Origin: Achromobacter sp. UMC71
Lineage (GTDB): Bacteria > Pseudomonadota > Gammaproteobacteria > Burkholderiales > Burkholderiaceae_B
Assembly (NCBI RefSeq): GCF_014170305.1
Contig: NZ_LZZT01000025.1
Span: 1-64,000 of the forward strand
Length of the DNA: 64,000 nucleotides
Direction: 5' to 3'
Below the pieces are notes generated by a model. That model was not told where the DNA came from. It worked only from the letters and a program-made list of their open reading frames with translations, and made no database searches. Below, piece after piece: positions 1 through 8,510 of this stretch. Made by a program: the position numbers and the translations under genes. Positions within the stretch are counted from its first letter, which is position 1. The number at the start of each line of letters is the position of its first letter.

Positions 1-1
1 G

Positions 2-1321
2 GTCTACGGCCCCGACGACCGCCCTGCCGCCCCCGTCGCCTTCGTCGCCGCCCTGCAGCACCTGCTGGCCATCCTGGTGCCCATCGTCACCCCCGGCCTG
101 CTCATCTGCCAGGCCCTGGGCGTCAGCAGCCGCGACACCACCCTGATCGTGTCCATGTCGCTGGTCATCTCCGGCATCGCCACCTACGTCCAGTGCAAGC
201 GCTTCGGCCCCCTGGGCGCCGGCCTGCTCATCGTGCAGGGCACCAGCTTCAACTTCGTCGGCCCGCTGATCGCCGGCGGCTCGGTGATGGTCAAGCAAGG
301 CACCCCGGTCGAAGCCGTCATGGCAGCCATCTTCGGCGTCGTCATCGCCGGGTCCTTCGTGGAAATGGGCATCAGCCGCATCCTGCCCTTCGTCAAGCGC
401 CTCATCACCCCGCTGGTCACCGGCATCGTCGTGCTGCTGATCGGCCTGACCCTCATCAAAGTCGGTCTCATCAGCATGGGCGGCGGTTTCGGCGCCATGG
501 CCAGCGGCACCTTCGCCAGCGCCGAGAACCTGACGCTATCCGGTCTGGTGCTGGGCACCATCATCCTGCTCAACCGCGTACCGGTCGTCTGGATCCGCAG
601 CACCGCCCTGGTCCTGGCCCTGGCCGTCGGCTACATCGCCGCCGCCTGCATGGGCCGCCTGGACTTCACCGGCGCCCGCGAAGCCGCGCTGTTCCAGATT
701 CCCATGCCCCTGCACTTCGGCCTGGGCTTCTCGTGGGCCCTGTTCGTGCCCATGCTGATCATCTACCTGGTCACGTCCCTGGAAGCCATCGGCGACGTCA
801 CCGCCACCAGCAAGGTGTCCAAGCAGCCCGTCGAAGGCCCGCTGTGGATGCAGCGCATCAAGGGCGGCGTGCTGGTCAACGGCGCCAACTCGCTGCTGGC
901 CGGCGTCTTCAATACGTTCCCCAGCTCGGTCTTCGCCCAGAACAACGGCGTCATCCAGCTCACCGGCATCGCCAGCCGCCACGTCGGCGTGTGGATCGCC
1001 GGCATGCTGATCCTGCTGGGCCTGTTCCCGTCGGTGGCCGGCGTGCTGCAAGCCGTGCCCGAACCCGTCCTGGGCGGCGCCGCCATGGTCATGTTCGGCG
1101 CCGTGGCCGCATCGGGCATCAACATCCTGGCCGGCATCCACCTGGACCGCCGCGCCCTGCTGATCATCGCCGTGTCCCTGGCCCTGGGCCTGGGCGTGTC
1201 GCAAGTGCCGGAAATCCTGTCGCACCTGCCGCATGCCGTGAAAAGCGTGCTGGAATCCGGCGTGGCCACCGGCGGCATCTGCGCGCTGGTGATGAACTGG
1301 TTCCTGCCTGAGAAGAAGTGA
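2..1321 (+). CDS. NCS2-family nucleobase (xanthine/urate/uracil) permease, 5' end outside window
   Basis: Proton-coupled uptake of a purine or pyrimidine base across the inner membrane. The open frame is uninterrupted from the window edge, so the true start lies upstream; the first visible ATG is internal. Family marks: a QH pair in the first membrane segment (AALQHLLAI) and the NAT signature QNNGVIQLTG, matching Q-N-x-G-x4-T-[RKG]. About twelve hydrophobic segments can be seen. The exact substrate cannot be read from the sequence. The gene is core-like, with strong GC bias at third positions, and lies just outside the accessory region that begins at the following tRNA. Confidence 0.88.
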   Translation, partial: VYGPDDRPAAPVAFVAALQHLLAILVPIVTPGLLICQALGVSSRDTTLIVSMSLVISGIATYVQCKRFGPLGAGLLIVQGTSFNFVGPLIAGGSVMVKQGTPVEAVMAAIFGVVIAGSFVEMGISRILPFVKRLITPLVTGIVVLLIGLTLIKVGLISMGGGFGAMASGTFASAENLTLSGLVLGTIILLNRVPVVWIRSTALVLALAVGYIAAACMGRLDFTGAREAALFQIPMPLHFGLGFSWALFVPMLIIYLVTSLEAIGDVTATSKVSKQPVEGPLWMQRIKGGVLVNGANSLLAGVFNTFPSSVFAQNNGVIQLTGIASRHVGVWIAGMLILLGLFPSVAGVLQAVPEPVLGGAAMVMFGAVAASGINILAGIHLDRRALLIIAVSLALGLGVSQVPEILSHLPHAVKSVLESGVATGGICALVMNWFLPEKK

Positions 1322-1420
1322 GTGGTGGCAGGCCGGGCTTGCGCCACGCCACGGCGCGCGGGGTCCGGCAGGCCACACACCAGGCCAAGCCGGCCCGCCT
1401 TGCCCGCGCCGGCCCGCCGC

Positions 1421-1449
1421 CTGACAATTTTTTCCAGACCGCATATAAT
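1421..1449 (+). promoter_or_regulatory. sigma70 promoter of the tRNA-Leu gene
   Basis: A -35 box CTGACA and a perfect -10 box TATAAT are separated by exactly 17 bases. Transcription would start near 1456, about 55 bases before the mature tRNA 5' end. Confidence 0.8.
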
Positions 1450-1511
1450 CGCGGTCTTCGCTTCTCCCGCAGCCGTCTTCAAGTAGCACAGGACGCGTTC
1501 GCGACCCCCTT

Positions 1512-1596
1512 GCCCGGGTGGTGAAATTGGTAGACGCAGGGGACTCAAAATCCCCCGCCGCAAGGCGTGCCGGTTCGATTCCGGCCCCGGGCACCA
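1512..1596 (+). tRNA. tRNA-Leu (anticodon CAA)
   Basis: An 85-base class II tRNA. The acceptor stem GCCCGGG pairs with CCCGGGC, followed by discriminator A and an encoded CCA. The anticodon loop CTCAAAA gives anticodon CAA (leucine UUG). There is a variable arm (CGCCGCAAGGCG type) and a T arm with GGTTCGATTCC. An integrase gene follows 136 bases downstream, so the 3' half is the probable attachment site of the mobile element. Confidence 0.96.
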
Positions 1597-1731
1597 TCTA
1601 AAAATCTTCTGAAATTTCAATAGATTAGAAGGTTTTGCAGTACAAGCCCCGCACCGGGGGATTTCCCCAGAATTTTGGTCAGGTACAGTTTCGGTACAGT
1701 AATGCGGCGCTAGCCTCATACCGGAGTACAC

Positions 1732-2862
1732 ATGGCTACGATTGTTAAGACTTCCTCAGGCACTTGGAAAGCCCTCATTCGCAAGACCGGCTGGCCTGCC
1801 ACGGCCAAGACATTCCGCACCAAGCGGGACGCCGAAGACTGGGCGCGCCGTACCGAAGATGAAATGGTACGCGGCGTATACATCCAGCGGGCTCCTGCCG
1901 AGCGCATGACGGTCGAAGCAGCGCTGACCCGCTACCTCAAGGAAGTCACGCCCACCAAGCGCGCCTCGACCCAAGTCGGCGAACACAAGAAAGCACAGGT
2001 CATCATCCGGCATCTTGGCAAGTATTCGCTAGCCGCCCTGAACGCCGAGATCGTGGCGCAGTTCCGTGACACTCGCCTGGCTGGCGACCCGGACAAGAAT
2101 GGCAAGAAGCTACGCCCGCGCAGTAACAACACGGTACGCTTGGAACTAGCGCTGCTGGGCCACCTGTTCACTGTCGCCATCAAGGAATGGGGCATTGGGC
2201 TACCCTTCAATCCGGTGTCCAACATTCGCCGCCCGGCTCCCGGCTCGGGCCGCAACCGACGGTTGACCCAAGAAGAACAGAACCGCCTGCTGCAAGCCGT
2301 TGATAAGCACTCGAACCCGATGTTCGGCTGGATCGTGCGCATTGCCGTCCAGACCGGTATGCGGCTGTCCGAGATTGCGACGCTGCGTATTCGGCAAGTG
2401 GACATCGAGCGGCGCGTCGTGCGGCTGGAGCACACCAAGAACTCTTCGCCCCGCACCGTTCCTCTGACTGCCGAGGCAACGCGCGCGTTCACCGAGGCAC
2501 TTGCCAACCCCGTGCGCCCAGCCGAAACCGAACTGGTGTTCTTCGGCGAACCCGGCCGGGATGGCATACGACGCCCCTACCTGTTCGACAAAGCGTGGAC
2601 CGATGCCAAGCGAGCAGCGGGCCTTGAAGACTTCCGCTTTCATGACCTGCGGCACGAGGCTGTCAGCCGGTTCGTGGAAGCCGGCTTGAGTGATCAGGAG
2701 GTATCGGCCATCAGCGGCCACAAGTCGATGCAGATGCTCAAACGCTATACGCATCTTCGGGCGGAAGACCTGGTGCAGAAGCTGGACCGCATTGCGCGAA
2801 GCGCGCCGTCCGCTTCTAAAATCCGAACTGAAGCCGACCGCCATGCAGAGAACAACGCATAA
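1732..2862 (+). CDS. Tyrosine-family site-specific integrase
   Basis: 376-residue phage/ICE-type integrase that would recombine the element into the tRNA-Leu 3' end. The N-terminal third is an arm- and core-binding region. The C-terminal catalytic domain shows the expected tetrad: Arg in TGMRLSEIATLR, HxxR in HDLRHEAVSRF, His in SGHKSMQMLKRYTHL, and the nucleophile Tyr in that last segment. The ATG follows a GGAG-like site. The upstream 130 bases contain a tandem GGTACAGT motif (around 1682-1700) that could be arm sites. The gene points away from the tRNA, as is usual for integrases next to attL. It looks intact. Confidence 0.93.
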   Translation: MATIVKTSSGTWKALIRKTGWPATAKTFRTKRDAEDWARRTEDEMVRGVYIQRAPAERMTVEAALTRYLKEVTPTKRASTQVGEHKKAQVIIRHLGKYSLAALNAEIVAQFRDTRLAGDPDKNGKKLRPRSNNTVRLELALLGHLFTVAIKEWGIGLPFNPVSNIRRPAPGSGRNRRLTQEEQNRLLQAVDKHSNPMFGWIVRIAVQTGMRLSEIATLRIRQVDIERRVVRLEHTKNSSPRTVPLTAEATRAFTEALANPVRPAETELVFFGEPGRDGIRRPYLFDKAWTDAKRAAGLEDFRFHDLRHEAVSRFVEAGLSDQEVSAISGHKSMQMLKRYTHLRAEDLVQKLDRIARSAPSASKIRTEADRHAENNA

Positions 2863-2923
2863 TCGCTCCACCGCGTTGCCATAATGAATAACTTATTGTC
2901 TTAACCTACGGAGGAAACTCGTT

Positions 2924-3550
2924 TTGCATACCGCTATCAAGATCGTCGCCATCAGCAGCCTTGCGCTTACCCTTGCAGCATGCGGCAGCGCCAAGGACGC
3001 CAACAAGAGCAACTTCAGCAAGGCCGTACAGGCGTACCTAGACACTCAGAAGGGCCTATGCGCTGCAATACCTGCAAAGGGCTTGCCGTTCACCCTGGCG
3101 AATCAAGACATGCTGGGTGGTCAGAACAAGAAGCGCGCCGATGCGCTGGTCGATGCCGGGCTGCTGACGAAGCGAGACACCGAAGTCAAGGCCATGTTCG
3201 GCAACAAGATGGAGCCGGCCACCGAGTACCAAGTCACTGACACCGGCAAGAAATTCCTCGTCGCCAATGGTGCCAACACGCTGGCTGGACAAGATGCCTT
3301 CTGCACCGGTAAGTACACCATCGTGGAAGTGGACAACTTCACTGAGCCCAGCGACACGATGGGCGTAAAGCTCTCGCGGGTGAACTACCGCTACAAGGTA
3401 GAGGGTGCAGATGACTGGGCTAAATCGGAAGGCATGCGTGCCAATTACAAGAATTTTGAGGAACAGACTCAGGGAGATATACAGGGCAAAGCGGCTGTCA
3501 TCCTGACCAACGATGGGTGGATGCACGAACGCCTGTTCAAGCGCGGATAA
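2924..3550 (+). CDS. Hypothetical lipoprotein
   Basis: 208-residue protein with a lipoprotein signal peptide (lipobox LAAC, Cys about residue 20), so it should be anchored in a membrane facing the periplasm. The only plausible start is TTG, supported by a strong GGAGGA ribosome site eight bases upstream. The mature part is hydrophilic, and I recognise no domain. It sits alone between the integrase and a terminator, so it is probably element cargo. A role in surface or entry exclusion is possible but not shown. Confidence 0.7.
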   Translation: MHTAIKIVAISSLALTLAACGSAKDANKSNFSKAVQAYLDTQKGLCAAIPAKGLPFTLANQDMLGGQNKKRADALVDAGLLTKRDTEVKAMFGNKMEPATEYQVTDTGKKFLVANGANTLAGQDAFCTGKYTIVEVDNFTEPSDTMGVKLSRVNYRYKVEGADDWAKSEGMRANYKNFEEQTQGDIQGKAAVILTNDGWMHERLFKRG

Positions 3551-3579
3551 ACAGCGCTGAATCAGCGCCAAAACGAAAG

Positions 3580-3608
3580 GCCTTTCACTAATGCGTGAAG
3601 GGCTTTTT
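3580..3608 (+). terminator. Rho-independent terminator after the lipoprotein gene
   Basis: A 9-bp stem GCCTTTCAC/GTGAAGGGC (one G-U pair) with a 6-base loop, followed directly by TTTTT. It lies 30 bases after the stop codon. Confidence 0.8.
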
Positions 3609-4135
3609 GCTTATGGAATATTGCATCAGTGGCCCGACATGCCCGGATGGTGCCTGTCATACTCTCGCATCCTGCGACGCAGCTACTCGATACATGGATT
3701 TTTCATTGGGCCGGGCCTACCCAAATCTCAAAAAAATGGCATAGCCAACCTAATGCCCCCGTGGTGGGTACACCAAGAAACGAGGAACGGAGTGACCCGC
3801 ATCAGGCCATTCGGAACATTCATATTTTGTGGATGCGCCAGACAGCGCAATCGACTACATCGCAAATGCCGCCTTGATACTCACTTTATCAGGTGCTTGT
3901 TATCGTACAGCGAGACGGGGTAGAGCCAGTTTCTTTCCCGAACTGGTTAGGTTTCCACCATTCGCCTGTTTATCCTGCCGGAGTCCGGGGCGAGACCTGA
4001 GCATCAAGGGTGCAGATATGGGTTTAATGTCGTTGAATGGTTTTAAGCTGGTAGTGACAATGCTAGCCAGCCTTGCTAGGATGAGATTGCTACGTCTGGT
4101 TCCTAGCAGGTATCTGCAAGAATTAGAGTACCGAA
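3609..4135. other. Gene-poor stretch, possible short transcript
   Basis: No ORF here has a convincing ribosome site, codon bias or recognisable product. Because a plus-strand terminator closes the stretch without an obvious gene before it, a small RNA or short peptide is possible; a short frame opens at the ATG at 4018 but reads through the terminator hairpin. Confidence 0.3.
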
Positions 4136-4162
4136 GCCCTGTGATTCTGTCACGGGGCTTTT
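4136..4162 (+). terminator. Rho-independent terminator without an obvious upstream gene
   Basis: Stem GCCCTGTGA/TCACGGGGC (one G-U pair), 5-base loop, then TTTT. The T run is on the plus strand only, so it does not serve the phosphatase on the minus strand. Confidence 0.65.
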
Positions 4163-4221
4163 GTACATTTATCACCGGTCATTTTTAGACGTATGAAACG
4201 TCGGCAATGGAAAAAATCTAA

Positions 4222-4959
4222 TTACCGTGATGGCAGTTTCAACGTATGCAGATCCAGCAACGTAAAGCGACCAGCATCCTGCCATCCCCCGGTATCAATG
4301 TAATAGACATTGCCGAGTTTCATGGGCTTGCGCAGGGTCATATGCCCATGAACCACCGCGCGTACGTTGCGAACTGGTTGGGCGTACTGCGCTCGATAAC
4401 GGTCTATTGACCACAGGCAGGCATTTTCATCTTCTTGGCTGAAACCAGCGCCATGAATGGCGTTCCAATCGTCATAGGGGAAGTCGGCGTGAACCATTCC
4501 GATCAAGCCAAGCGGCGTTTCCACCTCGATAGCCAGCGGCAACGCACTCAAACGAGCCGCAATGCGCCCGCGAATATCGCTCACACACGCATCTAACCAT
4601 TCGCCGCCGTGGGCACGGTGATCGAAGTCCGGAATCGGATTGCCCATTGCCCGTCGCAACGTCATCAGGTCATGATTCCCACAGATCGCATGAAACCATG
4701 GGCGTTCCAACCATTTCAGTACGTCTGGGGATTCAGGCCCCCTGTCCACCAAATCACCCACGGAAAACAATCTGTCCTTTTCGGGTGCGAACTTGACGGC
4801 GGCGAGCGCGGTATCGAGCCGGCCAAAATGACCGTGAATGTCACCCACGGCGAAATCACGACCATTAGTATTCAAGCGAAAGCGCTGGACTCGGACATTA
4901 CCGACGTCATTCCTAATTTCCATGCAACTCCATAGCGACTCGTCCTGCATATCTCTCAT
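4222..4959 (-). CDS. Lambda-type serine/threonine protein phosphatase (metallophosphoesterase)
   Basis: PPP-family phosphatase close to bacteriophage lambda/PrpA-type enzymes, which remove phosphate from proteins using two metal ions. The signature blocks are in order: GDIHGHF, GDLVDRG, CGNHDLM and a late VHGHM metal-binding His, giving the full GDxHG/GDxVDRG/GNHD set. The length (about 245 residues) is slightly above the family norm of about 220. The longest frame adds an N-terminal stretch, and an internal ATG at 4923 has a GGAG four bases upstream and better fits family starts. It has no partner gene and is transcribed toward the integrase. Confidence 0.85.
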   Translation of the reverse strand: MRDMQDESLWSCMEIRNDVGNVRVQRFRLNTNGRDFAVGDIHGHFGRLDTALAAVKFAPEKDRLFSVGDLVDRGPESPDVLKWLERPWFHAICGNHDLMTLRRAMGNPIPDFDHRAHGGEWLDACVSDIRGRIAARLSALPLAIEVETPLGLIGMVHADFPYDDWNAIHGAGFSQEDENACLWSIDRYRAQYAQPVRNVRAVVHGHMTLRKPMKLGNVYYIDTGGWQDAGRFTLLDLHTLKLPSR

Positions 4960-5187
4960 GATACTTGGACTTTAGGGCTGCATGAAGCCAAAACGATGAT
5001 CTAGCCACAATCAACCAAAGGTCCTGTTCAACGTGCGACGAAGCTTTCGTCGTTGGAAATTTTCCACAAAATTTTTCATACACAAACACGATTCCGGCGC
5101 TGAAAAGTAGCCATTCCGAAGCCCTTTCCTAAGTCGTTGATTTCCAAATTTATTTGATGCGACTCGAGCACTCGTGAAAATCCAATA

Positions 5188-5256
5188 TGCCCTATCTTGG
5201 CATTTGACGATGCCCAATTTTGGCTTTCGCAGATACCCAATTTTGGCCTTTAGAAT
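5188..5256. repeat. Three tandem 23-bp iterons
   Basis: Three directly adjacent 23-base units start at 5188, 5211 and 5234. The shared core is TGCCCAATTTTGGC (TGCCCTATCTTGGC and TACCCAATTTTGGC in units 1 and 3). They lie in an AT-rich stretch 90-150 bases before an HTH gene and a Rep-like gene, the usual arrangement of plasmid replication iterons or Rep autoregulation sites. Confidence 0.75.
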
Positions 5257-5280
5257 CAATCACTTAAGTACGTTTTTAGG

Positions 5281-5325
5281 TTGACATTTATGCTCCCACA
5301 GTAAAGACTCGTATTACCTACTGTG
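5281..5325 (+). promoter_or_regulatory. Promoter/operator of the rep-mob operon
   Basis: A perfect TTGACA box is followed by a 7-bp inverted repeat CACAGTA/TACTGTG (5297-5303 and 5319-5325) that would overlap the -10 region and transcription start. This layout fits self-repression by the HTH protein encoded next. The -10 box itself is weak or ambiguous. Confidence 0.5.
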
Positions 5326-5343
5326 AACTTGTGAGGCATATGA

Positions 5344-5613
5344 ATGACTACTGGAGAATACTTGTTGGGACGGTTTGGGCCGTTAATGAGCATCGTTGAT
5401 GTTGCCACATTGCTAGGCCGATCTCCCGATGGCGTCCGCGTGGCGCTTTATGCAGACACTGAATTTTCGCGCAGGATGAAACCCGCGATGCTGAGGGTCG
5501 GCCGCCGCCTCTATTTCCGGACCTTGCAGGTCACGGAAGCACTGAGCCTGGAGCAACCTACAGACGACGAAACTATGCCTGCAGCGACATCGACGAAAGG
5601 GCCACGAGCATGA
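5344..5613 (+). CDS. Small HTH plasmid regulator-like protein
   Basis: 89-residue basic protein. The segment MSIVDVATLLGRSPDGVRVAL reads as a helix-turn-helix, followed by a basic stretch and an acidic tail. It is the first gene of a run whose stops and starts overlap (ATGA type), leading into the Rep-like, MobC and MobA genes. It is the best candidate to bind the inverted repeat upstream. I infer a plasmid-type repressor or replication accessory; no precise family is recognised. Confidence 0.6.
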   Translation: MTTGEYLLGRFGPLMSIVDVATLLGRSPDGVRVALYADTEFSRRMKPAMLRVGRRLYFRTLQVTEALSLEQPTDDETMPAATSTKGPRA

Positions 5614-6617
5614 GTCGACAAAGAACCGTCAGCGACCAGATATGGCGCTCCACTCGCATGTCAGGCTTTACAGAAGAAGACAGATATGCGCTGCTCTACT
5701 TTCTGACTTCGCCATTCAGCAACGTCATCGGCGCGTATGAAGTTGTCATTCGGATTGCAGCTTCGGAAATGGGTTGGGACCCCGAATCACAACTGATGCC
5801 AGTGATGCGTCGTCTCATCGATGCCGGCATCTTGGATTTTGATCCTCAGGCGAATTACATCTGGGTCAAAGATTGGTGGGATCATCACTCAGCCAAGATG
5901 GCAGTGGCAACGACACTTAGGACAAAAACACTCGAACAGATTGAGGCACTACCTCATGGCTGGCGTGACGCATACGTGAGTGACTTTATCAATCGCCTGC
6001 CTGTCGGCGATCCCCTGCGCAGAACAGTGGCGAAAGCCCTCGCATACGGTCCATATAGGCTATCGACACCCTATGCAGAACCCGACGACGGTCGGATGTC
6101 CATTTCGGCATGCGCAAAGGATCTCCATAGAAATCAATCACTTAATGAAGGACATACGCTAGGGATAGCCTATCCCGAGGCTATGGACAGAGGCCCGGGT
6201 AACACTACTACTAACACTAACCTTATCTATAACCCTACTACTACGAGAGGCGACGACGGCCTGCATTACCCTAGAGCGCTCGTTACCGCTGAAAAGATGT
6301 CGATCCAAAACCTGCTGACCGACGTCCCATTAGCGGATGCGCAGGCGTTACTTGACGAACTGGAAGGGGCGATCAAGAAACCCGGGACCATCCAAAAATC
6401 AAAGGTCGCGTATTTCAAAGGACTCCTTAACAATCACCGCAAGGGTGGCTTCGTGCCGGCCGCAGGTATCCTGGTCGCAACAAGAAGGGAACATCAGACA
6501 GCGACCCATGATGCGTCGCGGGCATCGGATTCAGTGCAGCTCAGTAAGACTGAAACTCAAGCCCAGATTCAAAACCTCAAGGCTCAGTTGGGCATGCACA
6601 CGAGGATGCCGAAATGA
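5610..6617 (+). CDS. Replication-initiator-like winged-helix protein
   Basis: 335 residues. The N-terminal about 130 residues (DQIWRSTRMSGFTEEDRYALL to the IWVKDWWDHHSAKM segment) resemble the winged-helix N-terminal domain of phage and plasmid replication proteins that begin with a short-strand 'fixed-size genome segment' helix and an 'interaction with DNA' wing. The middle is low-complexity, rich in Thr and Asn, and the C-terminus is basic. It overlaps both neighbours by four bases. The iterons upstream support a replication role. Assignment to a named Rep family is not possible by eye, so function is inference from context. Confidence 0.5.
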   Translation: MSRQRTVSDQIWRSTRMSGFTEEDRYALLYFLTSPFSNVIGAYEVVIRIAASEMGWDPESQLMPVMRRLIDAGILDFDPQANYIWVKDWWDHHSAKMAVATTLRTKTLEQIEALPHGWRDAYVSDFINRLPVGDPLRRTVAKALAYGPYRLSTPYAEPDDGRMSISACAKDLHRNQSLNEGHTLGIAYPEAMDRGPGNTTTNTNLIYNPTTTRGDDGLHYPRALVTAEKMSIQNLLTDVPLADAQALLDELEGAIKKPGTIQKSKVAYFKGLLNNHRKGGFVPAAGILVATRREHQTATHDASRASDSVQLSKTETQAQIQNLKAQLGMHTRMPK

Positions 6618-7156
6618 AAAACGACAAGGCCACCCTCAGTGTTCGACTCAATGGCGATCTAAAGCAGCGTTGGCAGGCGTTCTGCGCCCGCCAAGACACC
6701 AACCCCAGCGATGCACTGCGACAGGTGATCGTGCGGCTGCTCAACGGTGTGTCAGCGAGCGATTCGACCAAGCCGTCAGCGTATGAGCAACCGGACACCT
6801 CACGCCGCCGCATGGAAGTCCGCCTGACCGAAACGGAATATGCACGCGTCGAGACACTGGCCTTTCAGCAGGGCATGTCAGCCAATCGCTGGGTCATTCA
6901 CCTGATACGCGCCAATCTCAGCGGCGAACCGCAGTTCGGCATGTCAGAACTGCGAACGCTGGGCGAATCGAATTCGAGGCTGCTTGCCATCGGCCGCAAC
7001 CTTAACCAGATCGCCCGGCACATAAACGCAGGACGCACGCCGGAGACGGTAGTCACTGCCGAGCGTATCGACACACTGACCCGTCACATCAAAGCCCATA
7101 CCGCGCGGGTGGCAGACATCATGCGCGCCAACATTGACCGCTGGAGGTTGGAATGA
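6614..7156 (+). CDS. mobC: MobC-like relaxosome accessory protein
   Basis: 180 residues. It has a short ribbon-helix-helix-like N-terminus (VRLNGDLKQRWQAFCAR), then the second DNA-binding-type segment VRLTETEYARVETLAFQQG. The C-terminal block LLAIGRNLNQIARHINAG is typical of MobC proteins (IGxNLNQIAR pattern). MobC proteins bind oriT and help the relaxase open the strands. Its start overlaps the preceding stop and its stop overlaps the relaxase start, so translation is probably coupled. Confidence 0.82.
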   Translation: MKNDKATLSVRLNGDLKQRWQAFCARQDTNPSDALRQVIVRLLNGVSASDSTKPSAYEQPDTSRRRMEVRLTETEYARVETLAFQQGMSANRWVIHLIRANLSGEPQFGMSELRTLGESNSRLLAIGRNLNQIARHINAGRTPETVVTAERIDTLTRHIKAHTARVADIMRANIDRWRLE

Positions 7157-8148
7157 GTCGAGTCATTGATGGGATTCTGAAAGACTGGGGCGAACGCATC
7201 TATACCAAGCCCGTCACCAGCCAAGGGACAAAGCGCACAGTGACGCGGTCACGCACGTCGCCGCCGTCCAAGCCGCTACTGTTGACCGGTAGCGCTCGCG
7301 TTCGCGACAAGTTGATGCTGACCACCCGCAAAGCGCCCGAAGTCATGGTGAAGATCTCCGGTGGCGGCAAAGGCATCGCGCAGGTCAAAGCGCACCTCGA
7401 CTACATATCGCGCAACGGCCTGGTAGAACTGGAGAACGAAGACGGCGAAATCATCCTTGGCCGTGAAGCGGTGCAGGACGTGCGCGACGAATGGAAAAGC
7501 GGCCAGTATGGCTTGCCTGACAACGGCACGCGCCGCGAAACGTTCAATATCGTGCTGTCCATGCCCCCTGGCACCGACCGGCGCGCAGTCAATGATGCCA
7601 TCCGTGCATTCGCGAAAGCAGAGTTCGGCGACAACCATGCGTATGTCTTCGCCATTCATGACGATGAAGCGCATCCCCACGGCCACCTTTGCGTCAAGGC
7701 TCTGGGCATCGACGGCAGCCGGCTCAATCCGAGAAAAGCCGACCTGCAACGATGGAGAGAACGCTTCGCCGAAGCGCTGGGTGAACAAGGCATCGAGGCC
7801 AACGCCACACCGCGCAGGGCGCGGTCACACACGCGCGTTACCGTCAAGCAGGCGACGCGACATGCCGCCAAGCGTGGCAAGAGCACCAAAGCGACCGAGC
7901 GGGAACAGCGCAGGCGTTCCGGCGTTTCACGCGCCATCAGGAATGGCTACGGGCACATCGCAAAAGCCTTGGCCGCTGGTGACGACAAGGACAAATCGCT
8001 TGCCCTGAAAATTGTTCGGTTCCTCGATCCCACGCAGGACAGGAAGCTACAGGCTCCACAGCATAGCCAGAGCGACACCGAAGCGACCAAGGACGCTCAG
8101 CGACTGGATAAGACCCACCGTTCAGGCAAAGACAACCTGAGCCGTTAA
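7153..8148 (+). CDS. mobA: MOBP-type relaxase / mobilisation nuclease
   Basis: 331-residue relaxase of the VirD2/TraI-like group that nicks oriT and pilots the strand. The Tyr in AHLDYISRNG fits the catalytic tyrosine position, and FAIHDDEAHPHGHLCVKALG is the metal-binding histidine motif (motif III). The C-terminus is strongly basic, with no primase or helicase extension, so this is a short mobilisation relaxase. No type IV coupling protein is encoded nearby, so transfer would need a helper system. The gene looks intact. Confidence 0.87.
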   Translation: MSRVIDGILKDWGERIYTKPVTSQGTKRTVTRSRTSPPSKPLLLTGSARVRDKLMLTTRKAPEVMVKISGGGKGIAQVKAHLDYISRNGLVELENEDGEIILGREAVQDVRDEWKSGQYGLPDNGTRRETFNIVLSMPPGTDRRAVNDAIRAFAKAEFGDNHAYVFAIHDDEAHPHGHLCVKALGIDGSRLNPRKADLQRWRERFAEALGEQGIEANATPRRARSHTRVTVKQATRHAAKRGKSTKATEREQRRRSGVSRAIRNGYGHIAKALAAGDDKDKSLALKIVRFLDPTQDRKLQAPQHSQSDTEATKDAQRLDKTHRSGKDNLSR

Positions 8149-8175
8149 CTTGATTGCGCAAGAAGGACCATAAAG

Positions 8176-8433
8176 ATGGCTTTACGCTACGACGCCCTGC
8201 AAGACTACTGCGATGATCCAGCGCGCACTGGTGACGTGCAGATCATCCTGTATGCGCACTACTGGAAGGGCTTTGCCTTGGCCGTACAGAACGGCACTAC
8301 AGAGTATCCCGTCATGGATGACAAGGGCCGGCCGTTCCGATTCCGAACAGTAGAAATGGCACTGGCGGAGTTGGCGAATATCTCGTACCTGTCAGACCGC
8401 ATCATCATTGACCGCAAGATGTGGTGGCCGTAG
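8176..8433 (+). CDS. Small hypothetical plasmid-associated protein
   Basis: 85 residues, mixed alpha/beta composition, with no signal or membrane segment. It lies 27 bases after the relaxase stop, behind an AGAAGGA ribosome site and ahead of a terminator, so it is probably the last gene of the rep-mob operon. I do not recognise a family. Confidence 0.6.
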   Translation: MALRYDALQDYCDDPARTGDVQIILYAHYWKGFALAVQNGTTEYPVMDDKGRPFRFRTVEMALAELANISYLSDRIIIDRKMWWP

Positions 8434-8460
8434 TCGGGAAGCTACTTTGCATTAACCGTA

Positions 8461-8487
8461 AGTACAATCAACTTCGGTTGTACTTTT
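8461..8487 (+). terminator. Terminator closing the rep-mob operon
   Basis: Stem AGTACAA/TTGTACT with a TTCG-containing loop, followed by TTT. It lies about 30 bases after the preceding stop codon. Confidence 0.72.
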
Positions 8488-8510
8488 AACTAATACGAAC
8501 GCTGCAACCG

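Noticed and set aside
3591-3923. 110-codon ORF starting inside the terminator hairpin
   Set aside because: Start codon lies in the terminator loop, composition is not protein-like, and no ribosome site is seen.
5011-5259. 82-codon minus-strand ORF
   Set aside because: It lies across the iterons and has no ribosome site; the repeats explain its apparent regularity.
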